Numbered from the stretch's first letter, positions 9,895 through 19,463 are shown. The stretch is 64,000 nucleotides of DNA from Roseateles oligotrophus (GCF_014204525.1 NZ_JACHLP010000001.1:1-64000), one strand, 5' to 3'. Translations and numbers: made by a program. The notes: generated by a model from the sequence alone, not told the origin.

Positions 9895-11136
9895 TCAACG
9901 CGGCGCCTGCAGCAACTCGGTCACATCAAGTCGATAGGCCCGCCAGGCCGGCCAAGCGGCCGCCAGCAAGGCCAGACCCAGGGCGAGGGGCAGGAGCAGC
10001 CACTCCCCGTCCGCCCACCACAGGCCGCTGACAGGCAGAGATTGCTGCGCCGCCAGCAACTGGCCCAGAGCCGCCGCCAGCCCATGACCCAGGGCCAGGC
10101 CCAGCGCAGCGGCCAAGCCGGCCAGGCTGATGGCCTCCAGGCTCAGCAAGGCCGCCACCCGCCAGGGTGGCGCCCCCAACATGCGCAGCATGGCCAGATC
10201 GCCCTGCCTTGCCCGCAGCGCATGCAACAAGGTCACGAATACCGAGAGCGCGGCCGAAAGCAGCATCAGCGCCGCAAAGCCCCGCAAGACCTCCTCACCC
10301 ACCCCCACCATGCGCAGCAGGCGGGCCGTCTCCAGCGCCGGCGCGCTGGCCTGCAAACCCGGCTGGGCATTGACCCAGCGCGGCAGGCTGATGGCGGCCA
10401 GCGGACTGCGGTAGCTGAGCAGCAGCAAGGTGATTTCACGCGCCGGCTCGGCCGCAGGATCGCCGTGTTCGCCATGATCCTCATGCTCATCGTGCGGGTC
10501 CTCGGCCCCGGCCGGGTGATGCGACTCATGCGCGGCCCAGACGGAGCGCAGATCGGTCAGGACCAGGCGATCCAGCACGCCGCCACCGGCCTGCAAGATG
10601 CCCACCACCGTGTAGGGCTGGCCGGCATGGGCATCGCCCTGCCCGCCCAGGCCATGGCTGCTGGCGAAGTGGTCGCCCAGGCGCAAACCCAGCTCGCGTG
10701 CCACCTCGGCCCCCAGCACGGCCTGCATGGGCGCCTCCCACAAGCGACCCTGGGCCAAGGAGGCTCCACTCAAGTCCAGATATTGCGGTGTCGTGCCCAC
10801 CAGGCGGTAGCCGCGCAGGCTGTCACCCAGAGACAGGGGCACGGCCCGCGCCACCAGCGGATGGGCACGCAAGCTCTCCAGCGCGGCCAAGGGAATATTG
10901 CCGGTGGGCACATCCAGATGGAACACGCCCGACAAGAGAATCTGCATCGGGCTGCCCTTGGCGCCCACCACCAGATCGATGCCCTGCAGATCGCGCTTGG
11001 CCCCGGCCTCGATCTGCTCGGACACCAGCATCACAAACGTGATCGCCCCCAGGCCCAGGCTCAGCAGCAGCAGATTCAGGGCCGCCGTCAGGGGCTGCGA
11101 CCAGAGATAAGTCCAGGCCAGACGCCACAGCCTCAT
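9895..11136 (-). CDS. FtsX/MacB-type ABC transporter permease with a His-rich insert
   Basis: A 413-residue inner-membrane protein with an N-terminal membrane segment, a large periplasmic domain (GIDLVVGAKGSPMQ onward) and three C-terminal membrane segments. This is the topology of MacB/FtsX/LolC permeases, which act as mechanotransducers rather than classical importers. A His/Asp/Glu-rich stretch lies at about residues 200-228 (HESHHP, then DPHDEHEDHGEHGD), which is an obvious metal-binding feature. ATG 11136 overlaps the ATPase stop (ATGA), fixing the start. With the ATPase, the DUF3299 protein and the ZnuD-type receptor it forms a plausible trans-envelope metal system. Confidence 0.85.
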   Translation of the reverse strand: MRLWRLAWTYLWSQPLTAALNLLLLSLGLGAITFVMLVSEQIEAGAKRDLQGIDLVVGAKGSPMQILLSGVFHLDVPTGNIPLAALESLRAHPLVARAVPLSLGDSLRGYRLVGTTPQYLDLSGASLAQGRLWEAPMQAVLGAEVARELGLRLGDHFASSHGLGGQGDAHAGQPYTVVGILQAGGGVLDRLVLTDLRSVWAAHESHHPAGAEDPHDEHEDHGEHGDPAAEPAREITLLLLSYRSPLAAISLPRWVNAQPGLQASAPALETARLLRMVGVGEEVLRGFAALMLLSAALSVFVTLLHALRARQGDLAMLRMLGAPPWRVAALLSLEAISLAGLAAALGLALGHGLAAALGQLLAAQQSLPVSGLWWADGEWLLLPLALGLALLAAAWPAWRAYRLDVTELLQAPR

Positions 11137-11813
11137 GCCGCACCCCCGGCCAGGTCCGGCAAGACGAGGCTGCGGGCCGACCATTGCGCGGCGATGCGGC
11201 CATCGTGGGTGGCGAGCAACAGGCTGGCGCCCTGCTCCGCCGCCGCTTCCTGCAGCAGGCGCAAGACCTGGGCGGTGTTGGCATCGTCCAGGCTGGCACT
11301 GGGTTCATCGGCCATGAGCAGGCGCGGCCGGCGCATCAAGGCCCGTGCCAGAGCGACCCGCTGGGCCTGGCCCACGCTGAGCTGATGGGGGTGGCGTCCA
11401 GCCATCTCGGCCAGGCCCAGCCGCTGCAGCAAGGCCTGGGCCCGCGGCAGATCGGCTGCCAGGCCCACGCTGAGAAAGGGCAGTTGCAGGCTCTGCATCA
11501 CCGTCAAGGCCGGGCTGAGATGCAGGCGCTGCGGCACAAAGCCCAGAAACTCGCCCCGCCAGGCATCCCGCTGACGCTGGCTCAAGCCGCTCAAGGCGCG
11601 GCCCTGCACCCGGACCTCCCCGCTGGCCGGCGTCAGCAGGCCGGCCAGCAAGGCCAGCAGCGTGGATTTGCCGCTGCCGGAATTGCCGCGCAAGAGCAGA
11701 TGCTGGCCGGCTGCCAGCTCGAAATCGGCGAAACGCAGGCTGCGCTGAGATCCGGGGTAATGATGGCTGAGGCCTTGCACCTGCAGCAGGGGGGGAGATC
11801 CGGTGTCACTCAT
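11133..11813 (-). CDS. LolD/MacB-type ABC transporter ATP-binding protein
   Basis: A 226-residue cytoplasmic ATPase that should energise the overlapping FtsX-type permease. Walker A is GNSGSGKS at about residues 43-50, the signature reads LSVGQAQRVALARAL (VG in place of the usual GG), Walker B is LLMADEPSASLDD, and LLLATHDGR is the H-loop. It is first in the leftward metal cluster; 51 bases separate it from the upstream DUF748 gene, with no clear promoter or terminator between them. It is not a LolD proper because no LolC/LolE partner is present. Confidence 0.87.
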   Translation of the reverse strand: MSDTGSPPLLQVQGLSHHYPGSQRSLRFADFELAAGQHLLLRGNSGSGKSTLLALLAGLLTPASGEVRVQGRALSGLSQRQRDAWRGEFLGFVPQRLHLSPALTVMQSLQLPFLSVGLAADLPRAQALLQRLGLAEMAGRHPHQLSVGQAQRVALARALMRRPRLLMADEPSASLDDANTAQVLRLLQEAAAEQGASLLLATHDGRIAAQWSARSLVLPDLAGGAA

Positions 11814-11864
11814 CAGGCTTGGGCTGCGGGCTGCTTGAAAAACAAGGCGCAGAGCATAGCCGCC

Positions 11865-14800
11865 TCAATCGGTGGCCAGCTTGAGTTCCACCGCCGGTGT
11901 CCAGGCCTCGCCCTTGCCTGCGGCCTCGCTGTGGTGCAGCTTGGGGCTGGCCAGGAAGATGCGGCTGTTCGGCAGACCTTTGGCGATCAAGGCGTCGCGC
12001 ACGGCCACGCCGCGGGCCAGGCTGAGGGCGCGCACGCCGGCCTCGTCCACCGGGTAGCTGGCCAGCAGCAGACCGCGCATCTCGGCCGCCGGCAAATCCT
12101 TGGCCAAGCCCAGCATATTGCGCGGCTTGCCCGGCAGCTTGGTGGCTTCGTACACCGCCTTCAGCAAGCGCGTGCGATCGGCCTCGCTGAGGCTGAGATC
12201 GGCCGCGGCCGCCTCGGCATCGGCGCTGGCCGTCTGGCGGCGCTGCAACTCCAAGCGGCGCTGCGCCAGCATGGCGCGCTTCAGCTGCGCTTGTTGGATG
12301 GCATCGCGCTCCTGCTCCAGATCGGCCGAACCGGTGATGGTCAGATTCAGGCCTGGCCTGTCCAGCAAGGCCTTGGCCACCTTGTCCAGGGCCTGGGGCG
12401 AGCTGGGCGTGGCGCTGCCGGGGGCAAAGGCGATGCGGCTGTGATCATCGCCACCGCCACCTCTCAACAGCGAAAACGGCGAGGTCAAGGCCTTGCCGAT
12501 CAGGTTCAGCACCAGCTTCCAGACCACGGCCCCGACGCTGAACTGCGGGTCGTTGATGGAGCCGGACACCGGCAGATCCACATCGATCACGCCGTTGCGG
12601 TCCTTCATCAAGGCCACGGCCAGCAACACGGGCAGCTTGGTCGCGTCGGGGCTGGCCACGGCCTCGCCAAAGGTCAGCTGATTCAGGATCAGCTGGTTGC
12701 TGGCCTGCAAGGCGCCGCCGGCCTCGATCTTGTACTGCAGCTTGGTGGACAGCTTGCCGCGTTCGATCGCATAACCCGCGTATTTGGCGGCATAGGGCGA
12801 GAGCGGCGCCAGCTCGATATCGCTGGCACTGGCACGCACATCCAGCTGCAAGGGCGAGCCCAGGGGGTTGAGCTGGCCATCGATCTCCAGCAGCCCCGTC
12901 CCGGCCACCTTGCCGCGCAGTTGCAGGGGCGCCAAGCCAGCTTGGCCGCTCTTCACCGCACCCAAGCTGCCCTCCAGCTCGGACAGCTGGGCGCTGTAAT
13001 TGGGGCGCACAAAGTGGTCGGTGAAATCCACCCTGCCCTTGCTGATGCGGGTCTGCTCGACGCTGATCTGCAGGGGCAGCGCTGCGGCGGCCGAAGCAGC
13101 GGCCGCCGGAGCCACCGCCTTGGCCTCTTTCTCGGCTCCCAGGCTGCTGAGGTTGAAGCGGCCCTGCTCATCGATCAGCAAGCGGGCGAAGAAGTCGCTC
13201 AAACGCAGTTCGGCAATCGCCAGCTGCGGCGTTTGACTGGGCTTCATCTCGAAGCGCAGGCCGTCGAGATTCAGGGCCTGCCAGTTCAGCAAGTCCTCGC
13301 CCAGCACCCGCTGGCCGTCCTGCAGCCGGGTTTGCTGCAAGCGCAGATCGGTCAGCAGCACATCGGCCTGGGCCTCGCCCAGCCAGTCGCTGCCCTGCTG
13401 TTTGCCCTTGAACTCGCCGCGCAAGCCCAGCTCGGCCCGCTGCAGAGAAAGGCCCAGGGCCGGATCCAGATAGGGGGCCAGCAGATGCAGGGGCAGGCGC
13501 TCGGCCCGCAGCTTGCCGCTGGCGCTCAGCGGCTGCAGCACCAGCCGGCCCCGCCAGTCAAAACTACCGGCCGGCACGGCAGCGGCGGCGATTTGGGTCT
13601 GCACGCGACGGCCGGCACGGCGCCCTTCCTGCTGCGCCGCCTGCACCCCGCCCAGGCGGAAACTCAGTTGCGCGGCGCTGCCGGCCGATGCGCCCGGCCA
13701 GGCCAAGGCGTCCAGGCGCAGGCGCAGCTGATCGGCCTTCAACGAAGCCACCCCGGCCGGCGCGGCCGCGTCCTGCAGGCGCAGCTGGCCGCCGTCGACC
13801 TTGAGCGCTTGCAGGTTCAGCTGCCAGTCGGCGGACGCGGGCTTTGCCTTGGGCCGGGCCTCGCCTTCGGGGGCCGACAGCTTCAGGACCGGCCGCCCTG
13901 AGGCCAGGGTGGCAGGGGACTTTTTCGCGCCCCCTGCGGCCGAGGCCGCTGGCAGCAGCGCCGCGAAATTCCAGTCGGCACCCTTGGCCCGGGCCAGCAG
14001 CAGATCGGGTTTGGCCAGGCTCAGCTCACCGGCCTTGATCGCCTGGCTGCCCAGGTCCAACTCGGCCTTGTCCAGCTTCAACTCGGCCAGCTTGAACAGC
14101 GCGTCGGCGGATTTGGCGCCTTGGGCAGAGACCGTCAGCTGCCCGACTTGCAGGTCTTGCAGGCCCAGGCTCAGGCGCGCCAGCGGGTCCTCGTCCAGGG
14201 GCTGGGCCAGCTTCAGACTGGCGCGGCCCGCGGCACTGGCCATGAATCTGAGCGGGGTCTGCGCCGCCCAATAGGGCTCAAACCACTGCAAGGGCAGTTG
14301 CTCCCAGGCCAGACCGGCCGTCAACTCGGCCGGGTCGATCTGGCCCTCGCCCTTGAGCTGGGCAGCGGCTTGCGCCTGCCCCGCCCCCCTGCCTGTTACG
14401 GGCCGCAGCTGCGCAGAAAAAGCCAGGCGGCTGGCCGTCTTCATCGGCCACTGGACGGCGCCTAACTCCAATTCCATTTGGCTCAGGTTCAAGGCCATAT
14501 GCCCGGGCACGCCGGCATCGCGCCAGGCCAGCGTCGAGTCGCTCAGCTTGAACCGATCCAGGCTGAACCGCCAGGGCGAGGCCGCGCCCGCGCTCTTGCT
14601 TGGGGCAGGCTTGGCGGGCGCAGCGCCGGTCGGCAACCAGATATGGCCGGCCGCGTCACGGTCCAGCTGCAGGTCCAGACCCTGCCAGTGCAATTCACCC
14701 AGGGCGATGTGCTGCTGCAAGGGCTGCAGCTGTTTCAGGCCCAGGCTCAAGGACTGCCAGGCCAACCAGGGACTTTGGTCGGGTTTTTGCAAGGCGAAGT

Positions 14801-15662
14801 CGGCCAGTTTGATCTGCCCCGACACCGTCAGCTGCGGCTTTTGCTTGGCCGGCTGTTGAAACTGCAGGGCCAGCTCGGCCTGCACCTTGCCCTTGGCCAG
14901 GCGCAGGGGCAAGGCCGCGGGCAGATAGCCCAGATAGGGCGCCAGATCCAGCTCGTCCAGCTTGAAATTGAGCTTGGCTTCGGGCTGGGCGGCAAAGGGC
15001 AAGACCTCCCCCTGGCTGCCGAAATGCACCCCGTTCAGGGCGCCGGCCAGCGCCGGCTGCACCCAGACCTTGACATCGGCATTGGCGGTGGACAGAAATG
15101 GCAGGGCCAGGCGCAGCTGGCTCAGCTCATGGCGGCGCTGCATAGGCTGGTCGTCCAGCAAGATCTGCCCGTCTTGCAGCTCAATGTTGTAGAGCGCCAG
15201 CGCCAAGGGTTCGCTCTTGGCCTTTGCAGGCCTGGGCGCGCTGAATTTGGCGATCAAGTCATCGATGTCGTAATGCCCTTCGGCCGTACGCGTCAGGCGC
15301 AGCACCGGCTTTTGGAGGCTCAGGGCGTCCACCACGGGGCTGAAATGCCATAGCGAACTGAGGGACAAGTCCAGCTCCAGCCGCTCCAAGGTCAACAAAG
15401 GGTCGCGCTGATCGGGCAGGCCGGCCACCCGCACATCCTGCAGGCTGAGCCCCAGGCGCCAGGGCGCAAACTCGACCCGGCCTATGCTGAGTTCACGCCC
15501 CAGCGCCTCGCTGCCCGCCTTGGCTCCCAGGGATTGGACCAGCCGGGGCAGCACGAGGTAGCTGACAATCATCAGCAACAAAACACTGGCAACAACAAAT
15601 AGCAGCCAGCGTTGCCAGGATTTCAAACGCGGGCGGGAGCTCGGGGATTCGGATTTGGACAC
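11865..15662 (-). CDS. AsmA-like DUF748 envelope protein (1265 residues)
   Basis: A very long protein with one N-terminal membrane anchor (LLFVVASVLLLMIVSYLVLP, about residues 19-38). The rest is a repetitive, periplasmic, beta-rich body with many DLxLxxLxLxxGxL-type strands, the DUF748/AsmA-like architecture. The C-terminal ~200 residues carry VALMKDRNGVIDVDLPVSG and FSVGAVVWKLVLNLIGKA, the strongest family block. AsmA-like proteins are thought to form hydrophobic bridges moving phospholipids between membranes; DUF748 members are less studied. Upstream lies the divergent ElyC-like gene with an 80-base gap. It has no evident functional tie to the metal cluster downstream. Confidence 0.85.
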   Translation of the reverse strand: MSKSESPSSRPRLKSWQRWLLFVVASVLLLMIVSYLVLPRLVQSLGAKAGSEALGRELSIGRVEFAPWRLGLSLQDVRVAGLPDQRDPLLTLERLELDLSLSSLWHFSPVVDALSLQKPVLRLTRTAEGHYDIDDLIAKFSAPRPAKAKSEPLALALYNIELQDGQILLDDQPMQRRHELSQLRLALPFLSTANADVKVWVQPALAGALNGVHFGSQGEVLPFAAQPEAKLNFKLDELDLAPYLGYLPAALPLRLAKGKVQAELALQFQQPAKQKPQLTVSGQIKLADFALQKPDQSPWLAWQSLSLGLKQLQPLQQHIALGELHWQGLDLQLDRDAAGHIWLPTGAAPAKPAPSKSAGAASPWRFSLDRFKLSDSTLAWRDAGVPGHMALNLSQMELELGAVQWPMKTASRLAFSAQLRPVTGRGAGQAQAAAQLKGEGQIDPAELTAGLAWEQLPLQWFEPYWAAQTPLRFMASAAGRASLKLAQPLDEDPLARLSLGLQDLQVGQLTVSAQGAKSADALFKLAELKLDKAELDLGSQAIKAGELSLAKPDLLLARAKGADWNFAALLPAASAAGGAKKSPATLASGRPVLKLSAPEGEARPKAKPASADWQLNLQALKVDGGQLRLQDAAAPAGVASLKADQLRLRLDALAWPGASAGSAAQLSFRLGGVQAAQQEGRRAGRRVQTQIAAAAVPAGSFDWRGRLVLQPLSASGKLRAERLPLHLLAPYLDPALGLSLQRAELGLRGEFKGKQQGSDWLGEAQADVLLTDLRLQQTRLQDGQRVLGEDLLNWQALNLDGLRFEMKPSQTPQLAIAELRLSDFFARLLIDEQGRFNLSSLGAEKEAKAVAPAAAASAAAALPLQISVEQTRISKGRVDFTDHFVRPNYSAQLSELEGSLGAVKSGQAGLAPLQLRGKVAGTGLLEIDGQLNPLGSPLQLDVRASASDIELAPLSPYAAKYAGYAIERGKLSTKLQYKIEAGGALQASNQLILNQLTFGEAVASPDATKLPVLLAVALMKDRNGVIDVDLPVSGSINDPQFSVGAVVWKLVLNLIGKALTSPFSLLRGGGGDDHSRIAFAPGSATPSSPQALDKVAKALLDRPGLNLTITGSADLEQERDAIQQAQLKRAMLAQRRLELQRRQTASADAEAAAADLSLSEADRTRLLKAVYEATKLPGKPRNMLGLAKDLPAAEMRGLLLASYPVDEAGVRALSLARGVAVRDALIAKGLPNSRIFLASPKLHHSEAAGKGEAWTPAVELKLATD

Positions 15663-15742
15663 GTTGGGCGCTTTGCGGAAAACCGGCTCGACCGGCCAGG
15701 ACAGATGCCCTCATTTTCAATCGAATATGCGCAGAAAACGCC

Positions 15743-16537
15743 ATGACCGCCCATGATTTGAAACCTTTTGTCCTGGCGCTCCTGCTGCCGCCCACACCCT
15801 TCTTGCTGCTCGCCCTGCTGGGCCTGGTTCTGCAGGGGCGGCAAGGCCCTTGGGGCCGAGGTCTGGTGCTGACCGGCCTGCTCGGCGTCTGGCTGAGTTG
15901 CAGCGACGCGGCCGGGCAAGCACTGGCCCGCCATGTCTTGCAACTGCCGCCCGGCCTGAGTGGGGCACAGCTGATGGCCTTGAAGAGCGAATCCCAGCAA
16001 AACCAGGACGTCGCCATTCTGGTGCTGGGGGCGGGAGCCCGCCGGATGGTGCCTGAATACCTCGGCCCCCGGCTGAAAACTCGCAGCCTGGAGCGGCTTC
16101 AATACGGGGTTTGGCTGTCCCGCCAGTTGCAGGCACCGCTGGGCTTTTCGGGTGGCATAGGCTGGAACGCCAGGCAAGGCGAGCTCAGCGAAGGCGAATT
16201 GGCCCAAGCAGCCGTTCAAAAAGAGTATCTAAGCCAGTTTCGCTGGCTTGAGAGCAAGTCCAGGGACACGGTGGAGAACGCCAGGCTGAGCCTGCCCCTG
16301 CTCAAGGCCGAGGGCATTCACAAGGTGCTGCTGGTCACCCACGATATGCATATGCCACGGGCTCTGCGGGCCTTTCAAGCCGAAAGCCAGGGCCAGCTCG
16401 AAATCATTGCCGCTCCGCTGGGCTTGGCCGCCGAAGGCGGGCAGACCGACTGGGAAGACTGGATTCCGAGCTGGGAGGGCCTGCAGCGCGTGCAGTACGC
16501 GGTGTACGAGGGCTTGGGGCTGCTGGCGGGTCGCTGA
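15743..16537 (+). CDS. ElyC/SanA/YdcF family membrane protein (DUF218)
   Basis: A 264-residue protein with two N-terminal membrane segments (about 8-30 and 38-50) and a DUF218 domain. VAILVLGAGARR opens the fold, GFSGGIGWNARQGELSEGE is the ligand loop (as two blocks GFSGGIG and GELSEGE), SRDTVENA is the conserved signature, and VLLVTHDMHMPRALRAF closes it. ElyC is needed for lipid-carrier-dependent envelope polysaccharide synthesis in E. coli; the enzymatic reaction is not settled. It is divergent from the DUF748 gene and convergent with ubiD. ATG 15743 is the first start compatible with the membrane segment. Confidence 0.82.
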   Translation: MTAHDLKPFVLALLLPPTPFLLLALLGLVLQGRQGPWGRGLVLTGLLGVWLSCSDAAGQALARHVLQLPPGLSGAQLMALKSESQQNQDVAILVLGAGARRMVPEYLGPRLKTRSLERLQYGVWLSRQLQAPLGFSGGIGWNARQGELSEGELAQAAVQKEYLSQFRWLESKSRDTVENARLSLPLLKAEGIHKVLLVTHDMHMPRALRAFQAESQGQLEIIAAPLGLAAEGGQTDWEDWIPSWEGLQRVQYAVYEGLGLLAGR

Positions 16538-16558
16538 AGTGAAACCCCAAATGAGAAA

Positions 16559-16586
16559 CCCCTCTCGACCCGAAGGTCCAGAGGGG
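16559..16586 (-). terminator. Intrinsic terminator downstream of ubiD
   Basis: Read leftward, the RNA folds as CCCCTCT-G-GACC-TTCG-GGTC-G-AGAGGGG, an 11-bp stem with one G/G mismatch and a stable UUCG loop. It is followed by TTTCTCATTTGG. This is a good Rho-independent terminator for leftward transcription, though it lies ~137 bases past the ubiD stop. In the rightward direction it has no T tract but could still slow transcription leaving the ElyC-like gene. Confidence 0.7.
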
Positions 16587-16722
16587 CGGGTGGCTGACGC
16601 CACCGATGGGGCTCTCGGGCGATTTGCTCGAGGGCTCCTGGCGCGCAATGATTGCGCCAGAGGGTTTGCCTTGCACAGGCCTCCAAAATCTAGGTGAGGC
16701 CAACAGGCAATTCAAGGACGAA

Positions 16723-18282
16723 TCAAGGCTTGTTCGAAAAAAGACGGTCAAACATCTGATCGGCCTTGCTCTGCACCTCGGGCCTCATCTCGATGGCGCG
16801 CCCCCATTCCCGTGTGGTTTCGCCCGGCCATTTGTTGGTGGCGTCCAGCCCCATCTTGCCGCCCAGGCCGCTGATGGGCGAGGCGAAGTCCAGGTAGTCG
16901 ATCGGCGTGCTGTCCACCAGGGTGCAGTCGCGCACCGGGTCCATGCGGGTGGTGATGGCCCAGACCACCTCCTTCCAGTCCCGCACATCGATGTCCTCGT
17001 CCACCACGACGATGAACTTGGTGTACATGAACTGGCGCAGATAGCTCCACAGGCCGAACATCAGGCGCTTGCCATGGCCGGGGTAGGCCTTTTTGATGGA
17101 AATCACCGCCATGCGGTAGCTGCAGCCCTCGGGCGGCAGATAGAAGTCCACGATCTCGCTGAACTGCTTTTGCAGAATGGGCACAAACACCTCGTTCAGC
17201 GCCACGCCCAGAATCGCCGGCTCATCCGGCGGCTTGCCGGTGTAAGTGGAGTGGTAGATGGGCTCGGGCCGCTGGGTCAGGCGGCTGACCTCAAACACCG
17301 GGAACCAGTCCTGCTCGTTGTAATAGCCGGTGTGATCGCCGTAAGGGCCTTCCAGCGCGTGCAGATAGCCGCCTTTTTCCTTCAGCGGCACGCCGTCTTC
17401 GCTGACCCCGGTGAAGCCCGGCGCGGCCACCGGGATATGGCCCTCCAGCACGATCTCCGCGCTGGCCGGCACCTGCAGCATGCGGCCGCCCTCGCCCACG
17501 CCGCTGTCCACCAGCTCGGTGCGCGAGCCGCGCAAGAGGCCGGCGAACTGGTATTCGGACAGGCTGTCCGGCACCGGCGTCACCGCGCCCAGAATGGTGG
17601 CCGGGTCGGCGCCCAGGGCCACGGCGATGGGAAAGGGCTGGCCGGGATTGGCCAGGACAAAGTCCCGGAAGTCCAGCGCCCCACCCCGGTGGGCCAGCCA
17701 GCGCATGATCAGCTGCTTGCGGCCTATCAGCTGCTGGCGGTAAATGCCCAGGTTTTGCCGCAGCCGCGGCTGGGCCACGCTTTGCGGGCCGCGCGTCACC
17801 ACCAGGCCCCAGGTCAGCAAGGGCGCCACATCACCGGGCCAGCAGGTCTGGATGGGCAGCTTCTTCAGATCGACCTCGCTGCCCTCCAACACCTCTTCCT
17901 GGCAGGCCGCCTTGCGGACCAGGCTGGGCTTCATATCCCACAAGGCCTTGGCCATGCTCAACAGGCGGCCGGCATCCTTCAGGCCCTTGGGCGGCTCGGG
18001 CTCCTTGAGGCTGGCCAGCACATGGCCGACATCGCGCAGCTCCTGCAAGCTGTCGGCCCCCATGCCCAGGGCGACGCGGCGCGGCGTGCCAAACAAATTG
18101 GTCAGCGCCGGGGTCTTGTAGCCCGTGGGCCGCTCGAACAACAGGGCCGGGCCTTCGGCACGCAGCACACGGTCGCTCAGGGCCGTCATCTCCAGCACGG
18201 GCGAGACCGGCTCGGCAATGCGCCGCAACTCCTGAATCTCCTCCAGGCGGCGGATAAAGTCACGCAAATCTCTGTACTTCAT
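16723..18282 (-). CDS. ubiD: UbiD 4-hydroxy-3-polyprenylbenzoate decarboxylase
   Basis: A 519-residue prenyl-FMN-dependent decarboxylase that removes the carboxyl group from 4-hydroxy-3-polyprenylbenzoate in ubiquinone synthesis. Family hallmarks are [10 protein letters not shown] at the start, [40 protein letters not shown] (as GIYRQQ and MRWLAHRG), [29 protein letters not shown] and [11 protein letters not shown]. Length fits the E. coli enzyme (497) with a slightly longer C-terminus. The partner UbiX, which makes the cofactor, is not in the window. The start at 18282 is followed upstream by an AT-rich promoter-like stretch and is divergent from the transglycosylase gene. Confidence 0.95.
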   Translation of the reverse strand: MKYRDLRDFIRRLEEIQELRRIAEPVSPVLEMTALSDRVLRAEGPALLFERPTGYKTPALTNLFGTPRRVALGMGADSLQELRDVGHVLASLKEPEPPKGLKDAGRLLSMAKALWDMKPSLVRKAACQEEVLEGSEVDLKKLPIQTCWPGDVAPLLTWGLVVTRGPQSVAQPRLRQNLGIYRQQLIGRKQLIMRWLAHRGGALDFRDFVLANPGQPFPIAVALGADPATILGAVTPVPDSLSEYQFAGLLRGSRTELVDSGVGEGGRMLQVPASAEIVLEGHIPVAAPGFTGVSEDGVPLKEKGGYLHALEGPYGDHTGYYNEQDWFPVFEVSRLTQRPEPIYHSTYTGKPPDEPAILGVALNEVFVPILQKQFSEIVDFYLPPEGCSYRMAVISIKKAYPGHGKRLMFGLWSYLRQFMYTKFIVVVDEDIDVRDWKEVVWAITTRMDPVRDCTLVDSTPIDYLDFASPISGLGGKMGLDATNKWPGETTREWGRAIEMRPEVQSKADQMFDRLFSNKP

Positions 18283-18553
18283 ATCTTTTGGTAATATAAA
18301 AGCATTATCTAAAGCTTGACGAGTTATTTTTGCTCCCTAGAATTTCCGAAACTTTGGGAATCCAAGGGTTAACCCGTGCCTTCAGCGAAAGCGCTTGAAG
18401 GCAGCCCGCTGCCGATGAAGGTCGACCACTTGACGTCAAGGCTCTTGCCTCCTGGCGAGGGCGTTCAAGTGGATGGATCGGCCGATTATCACTGTCGCGC
18501 CTCGAAGGCCGGACCTCGGTCCAGCCCCGGACGCAGCAGAACGAAGGAGTCGC
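18283..18553. promoter_or_regulatory. Divergent ubiD / transglycosylase control region rich in palindromes
   Basis: A 271-base gene-free region. Next to ubiD it is AT-rich (18283-18340), suited to a leftward promoter. Further right are GGGTTAACCC (18366-18375, perfect palindrome), a hairpin GCCTTCAGCG / CGCTTGAAGGC (18378-18402), CTTGACGTCAAG (18429-18440, perfect 12-bp palindrome), and CCACTTGA / TCAAGTGG (18426-18433 with 18465-18472). The density of symmetric sites suggests regulator binding or a structured leader, but no known motif was recognised. GAAGGAG at 18542-18548 is the ribosome site of the next gene. Confidence 0.45.
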
Positions 18554-19423
18554 ATGACAGCACGTCGTGATCTTTTATCCCTGGCTCGTGGCACTCGTGC
18601 CACCCTGTCCTTGTTCATCAAGGACATAGGCCAAGGCTTGTTGGTCGTCAGTCATAACAGTTTGGCCCTGGTAGGTCTGGCCGTCGTGGCCCTGGGCCTG
18701 GTGTTTGCCAGCCAGGCCGATCTGCGCAAGAACGTCGAAGAGCAAGCCCTGGGCTGGCTCAATGCCCGCGAGGAAGCGCGCGCCCAGGCCGACGGCAGCG
18801 CCCCGCTGTCGGCCGCCGAGCCCAGTGCCGTCGAGCGCGCCACCGCGGCCGACCCCAAGGATCTGCCGCGCCAGCAGGCGGCCGTGGCCATGTGGCTGTC
18901 ACGCCGCTACAAGGTAGCGCCCGAGCCCATCAGCCGCCTGGTCCAGGAAGCCTGGGCGATCGGCCAGAAAGCGCAGGTCGAACCCACGCTGATCCTGGCC
19001 ATCATGGCCGTGGAATCCAGCTTCAACCCCTTTGCGCAAAGCCCCGTGGGCGCGCAAGGCTTGATGCAGGTGATGACCAGCGTGCACAACGACAAATACG
19101 AGGCCTTTGGCGGCAATCTGGCCGCCTTTGATCCCATCACCAATTTGCGTGTCGGCGTGCAGGTGCTGCGGGAATGCATACAGCGCGCGGGCAGTGTCGA
19201 GGAAGGCCTGCGTTACTACGTCGGCGCGGCCAACCTGCCGGATGACGCAGGCTATGCCGCACGGGTCATGGAGATCCACGGCCAGATGAAGAGCGTGGCC
19301 ACCGGCCGCCCCGTGCCGCCCAAGCCCATGCGCGACACCCCGCCCGTGCCCCTGGCCAGTGCCAGCCCCCTGGCAAGCGGCGACAGCCCGGTGCAGACCG
19401 AAAAGGTCGCCTTGGTTCAGTAA
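18554..19423 (+). CDS. Membrane-anchored lytic transglycosylase (SLT domain)
   Basis: A 289-residue protein that should cleave peptidoglycan glycan strands in the periplasm. One membrane segment (LALVGLAVVALGLVFAS, about residues 37-53) is followed by a linker. The SLT domain has catalytic Glu154 in AVESSFNPFAQSPVGAQGLMQVM (as AVESSFNP and GAQGLMQVM), NLRVGVQVL and GLRYYVGAAN. The Pro-rich tail may be disordered. A start at 18473 is in frame, but the GAAGGAG ribosome site 5 bases before ATG 18554 fixes that codon. It is divergent from ubiD and upstream of the glyA leader. Its specific cell-wall role is unknown. Confidence 0.87.
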   Translation: MTARRDLLSLARGTRATLSLFIKDIGQGLLVVSHNSLALVGLAVVALGLVFASQADLRKNVEEQALGWLNAREEARAQADGSAPLSAAEPSAVERATAADPKDLPRQQAAVAMWLSRRYKVAPEPISRLVQEAWAIGQKAQVEPTLILAIMAVESSFNPFAQSPVGAQGLMQVMTSVHNDKYEAFGGNLAAFDPITNLRVGVQVLRECIQRAGSVEEGLRYYVGAANLPDDAGYAARVMEIHGQMKSVATGRPVPPKPMRDTPPVPLASASPLASGDSPVQTEKVALVQ

Positions 19424-19453
19424 GAGCTGGTGCGACGAGGCCTCGGCTGAGGC

Positions 19454-19459
19454 TACACT
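19454..19459 (+). promoter_or_regulatory. Candidate -10 element for the glyA leader transcript
   Basis: TACACT lies 7 bases before the first paired base of the riboswitch P1 stem (TTCGCGC at 19466), so transcription would start right at the aptamer. No convincing -35 hexamer was found, which is common in this kind of GC-rich genome. Position relative to the aptamer is the main support. Confidence 0.5.
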
Positions 19460-19463
19460 GCAC

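Noticed and set aside
11184-13901. A 905-codon plus-strand frame over the ATPase and DUF748 genes
   Set aside because: It spans two real genes on the other strand, including their gap, and its translation is Gln/Gly/Ala-rich without motifs.
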